NCBI GenBank assembly: GCA_023897205.1
Contig: JAHWDD010000004.1
Location: 2,480,001 to 2,544,000, forward strand
DNA from: Exophiala sp. HKRS030
Taxonomy: Eukaryota; Ascomycota; Eurotiomycetes; Chaetothyriales; Herpotrichiellaceae
DNA: 64,000 nt
Direction of reading: 5' to 3'
A model generated the notes under the pieces. That model did not search any database, had not been told where the DNA came from, and saw only the letters and a program-made list of their open reading frames with translations. Position numbers and translations under genes: made by a program. How positions within the stretch are numbered: position 1 is the stretch's first letter; each line of letters starts with the position of its first letter. This document shows, piece after piece, positions 1 to 10,769 of the stretch.

Positions 1-267
1 GGTAGTATATCGACTTGAACACCTTTTTTGGCGCGATGAGAAGATGCGTCATCTCCCAGACGGCCATTTCGAAGTCCATCTGTGGAAATTTGAAGAGCCT
101 GTGATTTCGCTGTATCAGTCACTGATTCTTCAGCGTTTCCTGGTCTGCACCGCTAACCTCTTGAAGAAACGTGGCATCCGAATATCTCCACGCCTTCTGT
201 CGGCCGTGGTGGCCCCAAAGTGACCCGGTCCATGTTGACGAGGCGTGGCAATGCGAGGATTGCTCAT
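1..267 (-). CDS. GMH1: UNC50/Gmh1-family Golgi membrane protein, 5' part only
   Basis: Partial gene running off the left edge. Exon 1 is 267-158 and exon 2 is 98-<1, separated by a 59-nt intron (99-157, starts GTTAGC, ends CACAG). The ATG at 267 opens an Arg-rich N-terminus, and the splice joins RFFKR to LFKFPQMDFEMAVWEM, followed by LLIAPKKVF and SIYY. This is the conserved beginning of UNC50/Gmh1 proteins, where the (Q)MDFE..WEM stretch precedes the first membrane segment. Family members are multi-pass proteins of the Golgi/early endosome; yeast Gmh1 is linked to the Arf-GEF Gea1/2 and animal UNC-50 to receptor trafficking. The membrane segments lie outside the window. The splice joins a conserved block in frame, so the call is fairly firm; an in-frame ATG at 177 is a shorter alternative start. 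Confidence 0.8.
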
Positions 268-554
268 TCGGACACAAGGAGTGCGTAGCGGTCAAAATTT
301 GGGCGGGTCAAGTGAGACAGACGCGAGGAGGATAAAGATGGTAATAGTTGCGTAGTAATAAACAAAATTGAATTTCATGACAACAAGTTGTCTTTGCTTA
401 GACGCAGGCAGAATCGGCCTTAAGAGTCGGCCACCCCAACTTACCTAAGCTGGCACTCCGCATAGCCTCGCTACTTCAGCCTTATCATGCTCTCTACAAC
501 GGACTTGAAAATTGTACTCGTGAGAATCTTAATGATCGGATCTTACATAGACTA

Positions 555-2219
555 TCAGTTCCTAACACACATACGCAACTCATTGCGCTCAGTCTCGTAC
601 ACTCTATAGTCGCCACTAACGCATGACTCTAACAGTGAGTGCGTTCGAAAATGCTCCTCTGATAAACCATGTTCCAGGTGTCCCAGGTCGTCCCACTTGG
701 CCATGGCCTCCTTTATCCGAGATCGAAGGTAAATTAGTGTCTCTTGAATATCTCGTATCTGATTGACACCACCTCCTAACTCGTTGGAGGGATCGGCAGG
801 ATCCTGTAGAGTCATACGATATCTCTTCCATTGGTGTTGGACAGACATTCGACGTTGACCTTTGATTTCATCGGCATAGAGCGCCGCCAATTGTGCATCC
901 CTGAGAAGTGGTCTCTGCAGGAATTCTTTTTCCTTGATATGCTTCGGAAAGTACCCAAGAGGCCGGGTGGAGATACCTTGGGCATAGAAATCTATGTCGG
1001 TGTACATGTCCAGAAAGAAGAGGAATTGACTAGCAACATCTGTGGGCTCGAATCTTCCTTCGCAGAATTTGAGCGCTGCCACAATCATGATGATAAGAGG
1101 GTACGACGTTAGACCCCCTTGGCTGCCGAGATGAAGCGCTCGCATGACGAGGAGCTGTTTTAATACCTTGTAAAGACTCCGCAGAGTAGGATATTCATGA
1201 AGGAAAGCCTTCACGTACTCAGTATTGTCCAGCGCTCGTGGCGTGCTCTGTATCTGTACGGGAAGCCCAGTCTGTCTATGGTGACACACCAAAATAGGTA
1301 CCCTGGCATGTCTGATGTTGATGACAACGTCAAGTGGTGGCTCTGGCAGTTGAGCTGACCGTCGGTGACTACTGAAAGCCCTTTCCAGCAGGGCTAATAT
1401 TTCCACCGGCGTTCTAAATCGCCTCATTGTTGCCGGAGAAAGGATGTTCGTAACGTTCAAATCGAGATCCGAGAGAGGATCATCTACACCCGTTTTCCGT
1501 GAGCCAATAATGGCGACATCAAGATTCTCATCCGCTATGCGGATGGCTCGGACAATCTCATCGAGAGCTACGTTGGCAGCACGCTTCTCCTCTTCGGAAG
1601 GCGTCGCATACTTTCCGAAAGCTCGAATTTCATCTGCCAGCCGATCACAAGCTGAGGGCCTGGGAGCCGTCTGAGTATGGGTGATGTGAGCTAACCATGG
1701 CATCCGGGACCTCGTACTCAGTGTGCCATTGTCCTCCTCGACACGCCACAGACCACTGAGATCCCTATAAGTGCCTTTATTGCGGCTATCGGAAGAACCT
1801 TTCTTCCCTGGAATGTGTTTGATCTGGTATCCGTCCTTCTTCTTTCGCAAGTTGGGTACAGAATGTTCTGGTGTGTACACTCCTCGCGGGAGAAACTTGC
1901 CAACGTCCAGGGGAATGGAGCGACCTGATCTGTCTATCTTTCGAATGACTGAGGCCCGGTTCGCCGCACGATGGGCCTCGAGAGTATTTCGTAGGCTGTT
2001 GAGATCAACATTGGGTTCATGGCGGAAGATCGGAGTAGGGATGGCTGTCCTGGAAGGCTCGTCGTCGGATTTCGCTAGATCAGAGGCCAAGCAACAGGCA
2101 TGATGGCTACGTGCAACCTTCACAGTACTGGCCCAAGGAACTGGTGCTATCTGCAGAGAGCGGACATCATAGTGAAAGCGTAAAGAAAGAGGGCGGGAGG
2201 GGACACAGGCCGCCAGCAT
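555..2219 (-). CDS. non-canonical poly(A) polymerase-like nucleotidyltransferase
   Basis: Single-exon ORF of 554 aa with ATG at 2219. The nucleotidyltransferase signature GSRKTG..DPLSDLDLNV (residues 239-256) gives the GS pair and two metal-binding aspartates, D251 and D253. It is followed by the ARVPI strand (305-309) and a PAP-associated block containing LKQLL..RAL and GGLTSYPLIIMIV (about 353-380). This is the Trf4/Cid1 fold, which adds nucleotides to RNA 3' ends. The first 100 residues are rich in Arg/Ser with few acidic residues, so a mitochondrial presequence is possible but not proven. Oddity: after ARVPI the family usually has a third catalytic Asp in a VDI-type strand, and here the sequence reads VQIQ (Q322). 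It may be inactive, or belong to a divergent subfamily. It lies head-to-tail behind GMH1, 287 nt away. Confidence 0.75.
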   Translation of the reverse strand: MLAACVPSRPLSLRFHYDVRSLQIAPVPWASTVKVARSHHACCLASDLAKSDDEPSRTAIPTPIFRHEPNVDLNSLRNTLEAHRAANRASVIRKIDRSGRSIPLDVGKFLPRGVYTPEHSVPNLRKKKDGYQIKHIPGKKGSSDSRNKGTYRDLSGLWRVEEDNGTLSTRSRMPWLAHITHTQTAPRPSACDRLADEIRAFGKYATPSEEEKRAANVALDEIVRAIRIADENLDVAIIGSRKTGVDDPLSDLDLNVTNILSPATMRRFRTPVEILALLERAFSSHRRSAQLPEPPLDVVINIRHARVPILVCHHRQTGLPVQIQSTPRALDNTEYVKAFLHEYPTLRSLYKVLKQLLVMRALHLGSQGGLTSYPLIIMIVAALKFCEGRFEPTDVASQFLFFLDMYTDIDFYAQGISTRPLGYFPKHIKEKEFLQRPLLRDAQLAALYADEIKGQRRMSVQHQWKRYRMTLQDPADPSNELGGGVNQIRDIQETLIYLRSRIKEAMAKWDDLGHLEHGLSEEHFRTHSLLESCVSGDYRVYETERNELRMCVRN

Positions 2220-3643
2220 GCAGCATGCGAGAGAGGGCAGGATTGTGGATCTCGAATAGGAATAGACGTTGCTGAATGAAGTCCTCTACAGAATGTCAAG
2301 GCGACGGATTCGTGAGAGAGTATGGACTTGATCAACAGTGACTGGCAGTGATTCCCCAAAGGACGTGCCGACAATTTTCAAGACTGGATGGAGCAACGGA
2401 GGAAAGTCAGTACAGGACTATCTTGGTAGGCATGTTAGCGGCGCAGGGAAGGAAGGTTGAGCGGGGGTGTTTGCAAGAAGTCGGCACCTAACCACTAACT
2501 AATTCTGTTTCCAGAAGCCTACAGTAAGTAACTTAGTGGCCCTTACAGATTTAGAGCTCTAAATGTAAGTTATTAGCAGTGAGGACCATCAGAATCTCTA
2601 GAATGAGCCCCTCCTAGAAATTCTGTAGGCTTTCTACAGCAGACTCCTGTCTACTAGATTCGGAAATGGCATTGTCTTCCGGAATCAATACTCTGTACAG
2701 TACTTTAATTGTACCTCCTCAGGTGATACATGCAGAGTTGGGTTGCGAGAACCACAGAGAGAGAAGCACAGGTCGGAGCATGTGCAAATGGAGGGCGAAT
2801 TGGGTGGAAGAAGAGGGAAATGCTCCTCATTTCTCTTTCTGATTGCTGGTCATTTTCCCCTTGTGCTATATGCATGTGCATGTGCAATCACTGATGGCCG
2901 ACAACTGTTCTCGTTATCCTGCTCTTCGTTCTCGTTGTATCACCCCGTTTTGATGCCTGATAGTCGCCAACTGTATCCGCAAAGTACAGTAAGAATGCCC
3001 CCACCAAACGTCTGGACCAGCGGCGGGCCTGCGTTGCCTGAGTCCGAACCAATACTATGACGAGAGGTTCCCATCCATGTGCGTTTGGTTTGGGATTCGT
3101 AAAAGAAAGTGGCATCGTTAAATTCGACTCGGTCATTCATCATTCGATTCCTTTCTTTTCCATGTTCTTTCTCCTTCCTCCCGGCCAACATGGAAATGCT
3201 GATCCGACAGCTATAAACATGCCACTCTCAGGACAACTGATTGTTTCCATGTCGCCGCGCTGTTAACACCTTTCACTGTCCTGTATCTTCTAGTCACCGG
3301 AAACGCACTCCGCCTGCAGGCTTGCATGCTAAACGTCCCCATCGTTCTTTCTGGTTCATGATATGAATCGTTTTGACGAAACTCGCACAATTTTTCCAGG
3401 GCATTTCAACACTCACTAGAACGGCCTCGACAGCTATTTCCACACCTGGACCCTGCTGTGTCACCCTCTATCGTGCTTCATCTTAGTCCCGACCTACCCC
3501 GCCAACACCCAGCGAGCAGCAGGTGTCTGGTCGACGCTAGCTCCACTCGTTCGGCGGCCAACAACAAATTCAACAAGATCTTATCGCACATCAGCCGTCC
3601 ACCCGACATCAACCACCACCGTGATCTGTCTCAGCCAAGCAGC
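2220..3643. other. intergenic region, divergent promoters, with palindromes
   Basis: Shared upstream region of the poly(A)-polymerase-like gene and TPS2. No credible gene seen. The stretch 2490-2700 holds several inverted repeats (separate entry). The frame of TPS2 stays open upstream of its ATG from 3458, but without an ATG start. Pyrimidine-rich sequence precedes TPS2. Confidence 0.6.
2545..2569. repeat. palindrome / hairpin
   Basis: The 16-bp sequence atttagagctctaaat (2549-2564) is a perfect palindrome. It is flanked by cttac and gtaag, extending it to a hairpin with one bulged base. A second, looser inverted pair lies around it: agaagcctacag (2513-2524) against ctgtaggctttct (2623-2635). 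The surroundings are AT-rich and non-coding. It could be a degraded miniature transposon or a regulator site. Confidence 0.5.
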
Positions 3644-6486
3644 ATGGTTGCTCGCTCTGAGAGTGACGAACAACAAGGGAATTCTCCTGCTGCGGAAATC
3701 ATGCCTCCAGAAGAGCCGGGCATCTCGGAGCCAGCGGAGGTTTCGCGACCAACTACCTCGTATTTCTCGCTGCCTCACAAACAGAACACGGGAGAGGCGA
3801 CCTCGGAACAGAAATCACCTATCGAGGCAGCGAGAAGTGCCGGCTCAGGGAAGGAGCTTCTCCGCCGACTCAGCCTTGTCAATCCTGAAGGTCCTGACAC
3901 CTTCGACGTCGATCCTCGTACCGCTCATCCTGCTCTGCGGCTGAGCGGGAACATCATCAGCGCGACCTTTTGCATACCTTACCAACTTACCCACGGCGGT
4001 CAAGGTGAATGGGGTCTGTCCACTCGGCATGGTACATCTGCTTTGTTCGATTCGTTTGCTTATTTGTCTTCTGACAAATCACCGTGGAAGCATACCTTGG
4101 TTGGCTGGACCGGGGAGATTCAGAACAAACCACAGCAACATGCAATGAGTATATTGCAGTCCGAGGGTGCTTCTGCGACCACAAACGTGAATACTCACTC
4201 CCCAAATCCAATAAACAAATCCGCGGCGCCCTATCCGGTCAATGGCGCAATTCCGCACCAGCACGAATCCCACCCAGAGCATCTTTCCCTGACTCGTGCG
4301 GACAGAAATAGCCTAGAAAAGGTCCTCGCTAATCATCCCAACGGATGCACGTTGCCGGTCTGGCTCCCGGATTCTCGAGGGGATGGAGATGATGAATTTG
4401 TATTCAAAGATCAAAGTAGGTGGCGGAGATATGCAGAACACGAACTATATACGCTCTTCCACTACCGCCAGCATGGGCCGGATGATGGGCGAGCGGAGAA
4501 GGCCTCTTGGAATGACTACCTCCAAATGAATCAAGCCTTTGCCGACAGGATTCTACAAATTTACCAGCCGGGCGATATTGTTTGGATCCACGACTACCAC
4601 CTAATGATGTTGCCCAACATGCTACGACAACGGATCCCGAATATCTACATCGGCTTCTTCCTGCATATTCCATTTCCCAGCAGCGAATATATGCGTTGCC
4701 TACCGCGCAGAAAAGAGGTCTTGACAGGAGCTCTGGGAGCCACCATGATCGGCTTCCAATCCTACAGTTTTTCGCGGCATTTCAATTCGTGTTGCAAACG
4801 CATCCTGGGATTTGAGTCGAGCTCTGCTGGAGTAGACGCCTATGGTGCACACGTTGCAGTGGATGTTTTCCCCATCGGCATTGATGTGGCCTCCGTGCAA
4901 GCAGCGGCGTTCAAGGATCCGGTGATCGAGCAGAACATGAAAGCATTGAAGCAAATGTATGCAGGAAAGAAGATCATTGTCGGTCGCGATAGACTCGATA
5001 CCGTCAGAGGAGTGTCACAAAAACTGATGGCATTTGAGATCTTCTTGGAGAGGTACCCAGAGTGGCGCGACAAAGTTGTACTCATTCAAGTGACCAGTCC
5101 CACTAGTGTGATGGAGGATAAGGTTGACGGCGCTCACAAGTTCGAGCTCAAAATATCGAATCTTGTTTCCAGAATCAATGGCAAGTTTGGTTCGCTAAGC
5201 CATTCTCCCGTCCAACACTATCCACAGTATCTCTCCTCTCAAGAGTACTTCGCCCTACTTCGAATTGCCGACGTTGGACTTATCACAAGCGTCAGAGATG
5301 GCATGAATACAACCAGTCTTGAATATGTCATTTGCCAGAAAAATCATTTTGGACCTCTCATATTGTCCGAATTTTCTGGTACGGCCGCCAGCCTGGGCAC
5401 TGCTATTCACATTAATCCCTGGGATCTGGGAAGGGTGGCGGATGCCCTCCAGGAGGCGCTTGAAATGCCCGAAGCTCAGAAGAGACATGACCACGAGAAA
5501 CTATACAACTATGTCACGACGCATACCGTGTCAACATGGACGAAGAACTTCCTGACCCGATTGCTCATCAATCTCACCTCCTTTACACAAAGCGACCTCA
5601 CACCTGCCTTGGACCGCAATCGTATGATTTCACAGTATCGCGCTGCCAGCAAGCGACTGTTTATGTTCGACTACGACGGAACATTGACACCAATTGTCAA
5701 GGACCCCAATGCCGCAATCCCTGCGGACAAGGTCTTACGGACTTTAAAGGCACTTGCTGCAGATCCTCGAAATAATGTCTGGATCATTTCAGGCCGCGAT
5801 GCATCGTTCCTAGAGGAGTCGATGGGTCACATCAGTGAGCTTGGCCTGAGTGCTGAACACGGTTGTTTTTTGCGACGTCCTGGCTCCGAGACCTGGGAGA
5901 ACCTTGCCTCCTCCATGGACATGGGATGGCAGAAGGAGGTTATGGAGATCTTCAGGTACTACACCGAGCGCACTCAGGGGTCGTGGATCGAGAAAAAGCG
6001 GGTGGCTTTGACCTGGCATTACAGACAAGCCGACCCAGACTTTGGGGCTTTTCAAGCTCGAGAATGCCGCAAAGCACTCGAGGATAATGTAATGAAGAAC
6101 TGGGAGGTTGAAGTCATGTCCGGCAAAGCAAACTTGGAGGTGCGTCCCCAATTCGTAAACAAGGGCTTCATCGCATCCCGCTTGATCAACGAATACGGTT
6201 ATGGCAGCGGCGATCCACCAGAATTTGTCCTTTGCTTGGGAGATGATCAGACAGATGAAGGTGAGTACAAAAATTTTCATGTTCGCTTTCATCATGAGAA
6301 GCCATATACTGACAGGTTTGCCTAGATATGTTCCGAGCCCTGCTGAAGACCGAATTGCCAAAAGACCATGTCTTTGCCTGTACCGTTGGCGCTAGTAGCA
6401 AAAGAACTCTTGCATCATGGCATTTGCTAGAACCAAGTGATGTTATCGCCAGTATTGCTGCCCTCAACAAACAGGAGAACCTATGA
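3644..6486 (+). CDS. TPS2: trehalose-6-phosphate phosphatase (Tps2/OrlA)
   Basis: Two exons, 3644-6260 and 6326-6486, with a 65-nt intron (GTGAGT..CCTAG); 925 aa. The N-terminal two thirds is a glycosyltransferase-20 (trehalose phosphate synthase-like) domain, with DIVWIHDYHLMMLP and GIDV blocks. The C-terminal part is a HAD phosphatase with FDYDGTLTP (nucleophile D676, D678) and GDDQTDED. The intron splits that last motif, and splicing restores it as DE|DMF. This domain order matches fungal Tps2, which dephosphorylates trehalose-6-phosphate to trehalose within the trehalose synthase complex; the GT20 part of Tps2 is generally regarded as non-catalytic. The ATG at 3644 (MVARSESDE) is the first in-frame ATG although the frame is open for 62 more codons upstream. 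Length fits the family. Confidence 0.93.
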
Positions 6487-7042
6487 GAGAAGGGACACAG
6501 CATGACCAGCGAAGAAGCTAATGACACATCTCCCCTTGACAATGATTTTCGACGCACTGTTGAGGAAAGAGAGTTTTTGGATTGGTTTTGATTTTGATTT
6601 TGAAAAATAGACAACGAGCAGCAAAGGTGCTCGAGAAGGTATTGAGGCTGGCTTTATTGTTAAAGCTGACATTGGTTGAGCCCTCGAATGTGTACAGGAT
6701 TGGGGCTCAGTGTCACGATGAAGTATTGAAACACTTGTTTTGACGAAAATCATTGATGCATGCACGACAGGATAGAATGTGCGGAGCGAGATAAAAATAA
6801 GACATCTTAATATATGTTTCGAAAACAACATTTGACTTGATCTTGAACAGCACCCTCTCTTTGTGTGTTTGTGGTCACGGTCGACCCGGATACATTTTGA
6901 CCAACACACTTTTGTCCGTGTCTAGATGGCCGCTGGTCTTTCTAGGTCGGAGAAGCTCTCTCTTCGAACTCAAGATCGAAAAGCATTTTCGTTGCTTCGT
7001 TTGACGACTCATTGGACTGTGGCGAGGGTTCGAAAGTTGATT
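6487..7042. other. convergent intergenic region
   Basis: 3' flanks of TPS2 and the ADC-like gene. Contains an AT-rich run (gattttgattttg, about 6588-6606). No gene seen. Confidence 0.6.
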
Positions 7043-7957
7043 TTAGTTTAATCTCTCGAGATTCGACAGGTCCGACATTCCTTGGATCTCGACCATGCGA
7101 GCATCCACGATCTCGAGGATGGGTATCCTTGCGAGTCCGTCCACGACGTTGCAAAGCGTGGGTAGTTTCTGACTTCCCAGATTATGTATCGAGATTTTTG
7201 TTTCCGACGGGTCAGCGACGCTCGTCGTTTTGATGTCGGCGGCCCCTGGGTCGTTATGGATGAGTACGTCGTAATCTGCGTCTGGTTTGCCATTGACACC
7301 GCCCCCACTGGAAGGGATGTATTTGTGAACGAGTAGGCCTTCACAATGTGGTGGTGTTGTTTTTGTGGGAGTGTCAGTTTTGGCGCTTGTATCGAGAGAT
7401 GGTCGGTGTTGTTGTCGGAGAGAAGGTACTCGGAGTTCCATCCACGTCGAACCTCGCCACGACACTGTCGCTTTGAGAGTCAGAGAAGAGGCGTTTTCTG
7501 TTTCGTCCACGGCGATGTCAATGTCGGAGAAGAGTTTGGGAACCCCTAGTTCCTCTCGGCCCGTCATGATGGGGTCGGCAAAGTTTTCAATCATGAGAGG
7601 GTTGTAGGTGCAGTGGCGTCGACGTCTGCTGTGTGAGTCCGTGTACATGACGTCCTCGACGTAAAGGGCCAGAAGGTCGTAACCGGACCCTGACAACCAC
7701 GAGAGGTTACGGAGAGATTCGAGGGACCAGGTGGCGTACGCAAAGTCGTCGTCACCGGTGTCTGGAAGGGAGTATTGTTCATTCGGAAAGAGGGCGCGGA
7801 TGGCGGATGCTTTCGTCTTGAACCGTACGGTCGTCTTGGTCTTGGTAGAGTCCTTGAGTGTGGATTTGTACGTGTCACCTTGTGAATTCTGGCGTGGGCC
7901 GGGCGATGGGCCGAAGACGACGGGTTGACGGTATCGAAGAGTTGGAGCAGTGGTCAT
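7043..7957 (-). CDS. acetoacetate decarboxylase-like protein
   Basis: Uninterrupted 304-aa ORF with ATG at 7957. The segment ENFADPIMTGREELGVPKLF (about 124-143) matches the ADC-superfamily core, where a Gly-Arg-Glu turn precedes the Schiff-base lysine; here the candidate is K141. Upstream, an LLALYVEDVMY strand and aromatic residues fit the ADC fold. Classical bacterial ADC has two adjacent lysines at the active site, while this protein has K141 followed by Leu, so decarboxylation of acetoacetate should not be assumed. Fungal members of this superfamily are poorly characterised and can sit beside secondary-metabolism genes, but no such cluster is seen here. The C-terminal half has a Thr/Pro-rich linker (about 190-205). 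Family assignment is fairly good; the reaction is unknown. Confidence 0.65.
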   Translation of the reverse strand: MTTAPTLRYRQPVVFGPSPGPRQNSQGDTYKSTLKDSTKTKTTVRFKTKASAIRALFPNEQYSLPDTGDDDFAYATWSLESLRNLSWLSGSGYDLLALYVEDVMYTDSHSRRRRHCTYNPLMIENFADPIMTGREELGVPKLFSDIDIAVDETENASSLTLKATVSWRGSTWMELRVPSLRQQHRPSLDTSAKTDTPTKTTPPHCEGLLVHKYIPSSGGGVNGKPDADYDVLIHNDPGAADIKTTSVADPSETKISIHNLGSQKLPTLCNVVDGLARIPILEIVDARMVEIQGMSDLSNLERLN

Positions 7958-9187
7958 TGTTGCGCTTTACTCTAGTAGGGTATTGGTGGTGAAGAATGGT
8001 CCAGACAAATATGGAAGTGGACTACCATATCCTACCTTGCGCTGCCCACGTATATAAAGACACACATACACAGACATATATATACATATACATATACGCG
8101 ATTGGGGTCTTGGGCCCGTAAGAAAGAATTGAAAAAAACCCACCTCCGTTGGCATGGTTGCTGATGAGTCGGATCCACGCCATCGGATCTAGATTTCGCA
8201 AAGCACCATATCCCGTCCCAAGTCGTTGGGAATGCCGAGATGGTCTCGCAGGTTTGAATGATCATTGAAAGGTACACCGCGGTAATCTCATTCCAATGTA
8301 GGTACGCCTGTCTGCTCCGGTGGAAGGATTACTGAATTGGGTCGGCATAGGGGGGGTTCCGGAGGGCCGCCGTTCCGATATGGTACCAGTACCCCATATG
8401 TTGCCGAGAACCTGGCCTACAAATCTTGAGAAAAGACGGATCAAATAGCTGATGGTCATGTCATGTGCTCCCTGTACTAGAGAGATGGCGTCCGGTGGAA
8501 TTAGAATATATTCGAGCCTCTCAGATCCGTTCGTGTTCCAATGACATATCTGGTCACTCGCTGTTGAAGTTGGAAGGGGATGACCTAATCAAGGGAACGC
8601 AGCCTCGTAGCCTTGTGCCTCGCAGGGCCCCTCCGAATCACCTCTTCTCTAATTGGTCGAGAATGGTGCAGGGACAACTCAGAGTCACAGGTTTTAATAT
8701 TCAACGGGCCAAACAGAAACAAGACGGTTTTCTTGTCCAAGAATCTCTTTTTCGTTCTCTGCCTGTCTCTTCCTCTTGTTTCTCCTCCTCCTCTCTCTCT
8801 TGAGACGAAACCCGGCAGAACAGTTTCGTCTAGTACTGCAGCGTGCTTCTCTTCTATTTCGTCCTCGCTACAGTAAGTCACAAATCGACGTCATACGATC
8901 TGCGCTTGGACACAAAGATTCTTCGGCTGTAACCAAAAGCCACCGCTTCTTTGTTACCGTCACATGCACAGCCAAAATCCTTGCTCGACCACCCATCCCA
9001 GTGCAGATGAAGTAGTGCAGATCGATAACTTCAAGATCTAGGGCTACAACACCCACACACTGAGCGTTTTCTTCGCCGCCAACTGTTCATTTTCCCCTCA
9101 ACAAAGTTTTAACGAACCCCCAAGGTCTACCCCTCCAAGAGCGCAGATAAGGACACAAGACGAGTCCCGGACCAAAACCTCGACAAG
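7958..9187. other. intergenic region (divergent), AT microsatellite
   Basis: Upstream of both the ADC-like and PP28 genes. Contains an alternating purine/pyrimidine run of ca/ta repeats at about 8060-8098 and a pyrimidine-rich tract at 8752-8802. No convincing coding segment. Confidence 0.55.
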
Positions 9188-10005
9188 ATGCCACCCAGAG
9201 GAAGAGGAGGCAAATTCTCCAAGCCCACCCGTGGAGGTGTGTATATAAACGCAATACAAACAAGCACCCTAACTGACACATTCATTCTCTAGGTGGCAAA
9301 CATTTCTCCCGCGACCTACAGCCCCTCGACAGTGAAGGCAACCAGATGGGCATGTGGCGAGACCCCGCCGATGCTGCAGACTCATCTTCTGAAGAAGAGG
9401 AGGACGAGGACGAATCTTCCGAGGAAGAATCCTCAGATGAGGAGGGAGGAGCATCTTCCAAGGCGCCAGCAGCCTCTGGTGAACTGACGCGCGAGCAACG
9501 CAAGGAGGCCGCCCGACTGAAAAAACAGGCGGCGATCGCCAAAAAGAACAAAAAAGTCGCCGCCGTGGGAGACATGCCAAGCGAGTCTGAGGAAGAGGAG
9601 GAGGCGAGTGAGGACAACGACGACGACATGCCCGCGAACCCCAACCACACCCAAAAGGCCCGGTCCATGGCGCGCGCGGCCACCGGCCCCAGCGGAGAAC
9701 AGCCCATCAAGAAGACGACGGACAAGGAGAACCTGAGCAGACGGGAGAGGGAGGCCATCGCCGCCCAGCAGGCCAAGGAACGGTACCAGAAACTCCACGC
9801 CGAGGGCAAGACGGACGAAGCAAGGGCAGACCTCGCCCGGCTCAAGTTGATCCGAGAACAACGAGAGGCGGCCGCGGCGCGGAAACAGGCCGAAAAGGAA
9901 GAACGGGATGCGCGTGAGAAGGATCGAGACGACCGTGAAGCAAAGAGGCGTGAGGCGGCGCTGGGTGCCGGAGGCGCAAAGAAGAGTGCCAAGGGTAAGA
10001 AATGA
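9188..10005 (+). CDS. PP28/PDAP1-type heat- and acid-stable phosphoprotein
   Basis: Two exons, 9188-9236 and 9293-10005, with a 56-nt intron (GTGTGT..TCTAG) giving 253 aa. The first exon encodes [16 protein letters not shown], and the splice yields GGKHFSRDL, a conserved start for this family. A long acidic Ser/Glu tract (about 45-75, and again near 115-125) looks like casein-kinase-2 substrate sequence. The C-terminal third is highly charged and helical ([19 protein letters not shown], then [19 protein letters not shown]), matching the PP28 domain (casein kinase substrate phosphoprotein). Vertebrate PDAP1 binds PDGF-A, which cannot apply here; the fungal role is unknown, and basic plus acidic blocks suggest an RNA- or ribosome-associated protein. 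The ATG is followed at once by the conserved RGRGGK stretch. Confidence 0.85.
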
Positions 10006-10769
10006 AGGGGAGAGATCCCTGCCCAAATGCCCCCGACCCCATCGTTGCGTTCCCGACTCGGTACTCGCCCGTCCATACGGTACGTTTTTCTTGGCCATGG
10101 TGGCAACGGCACGGCAAGACAATGCATTTGAAAACAATTCAAGACGAGAACATTGAGAATAGAGTCTACGACTGGAAGTGGTGATGTGGTGATTATTCAG
10201 CTGCCTCATGAAACGAAGACGATGGTGCTAGTCGTCAAGTCGAAGGGTGCATCAGCGAACGGTTTGGGAGTCTGCCTGACCTTGGTACCTCTCCTGCTCT
10301 CGTAGGTACATACGGACCAGAAATCTGGTTTCTGTCCCCAAGACACAATTCATCTTACGATATTGCATCTCCGTCCCTGCAATTCGTTTCTTTTCACTTG
10401 ATTTGATAAGATGACGGGTATAAAAGTCGAAATTGTCAACAAGTTTGCATTCGCATTCGTATTTGTATGTACTCTGGGGGTATCATTGGAAAACTCGGAC
10501 AAAAAAACACAATAAAACGACACCCATCCAGGCCACTTGGGCTTACGCCTCTCATATTCCGACATACCCACAAGGTCGTAACACCATGACTCGACAAGAG
10601 AAAACAATCCTGCCACTTGGACCGTTAGCCCCTGGATCTGCATGCCACCATCGGACTCCAGTAAACTTTTCCGGCCTCACAGTAAGTTCCAGACTTGCAT
10701 GCACCGTCCGGTTTCATAGCTTCATCGGTCCTTTTTTCTTTTTCTTGAACTTTCAATGATCTTGTCCCG
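10006..10769. other. convergent intergenic region
   Basis: 3' flanks of the PP28 and DUF1917 genes. No gene, repeat or RNA recognised. Confidence 0.55.

Noticed and set aside
7958..9187. A gene in the 8.4-9.1 kb region
   Set aside because: Short open frames have no motif, no splice logic and unlike codon usage.
9269..10209. Long minus-strand open frames opposite PP28
   Set aside because: Opposite-strand shadows created by the acidic and Lys/Arg-rich coding strand.
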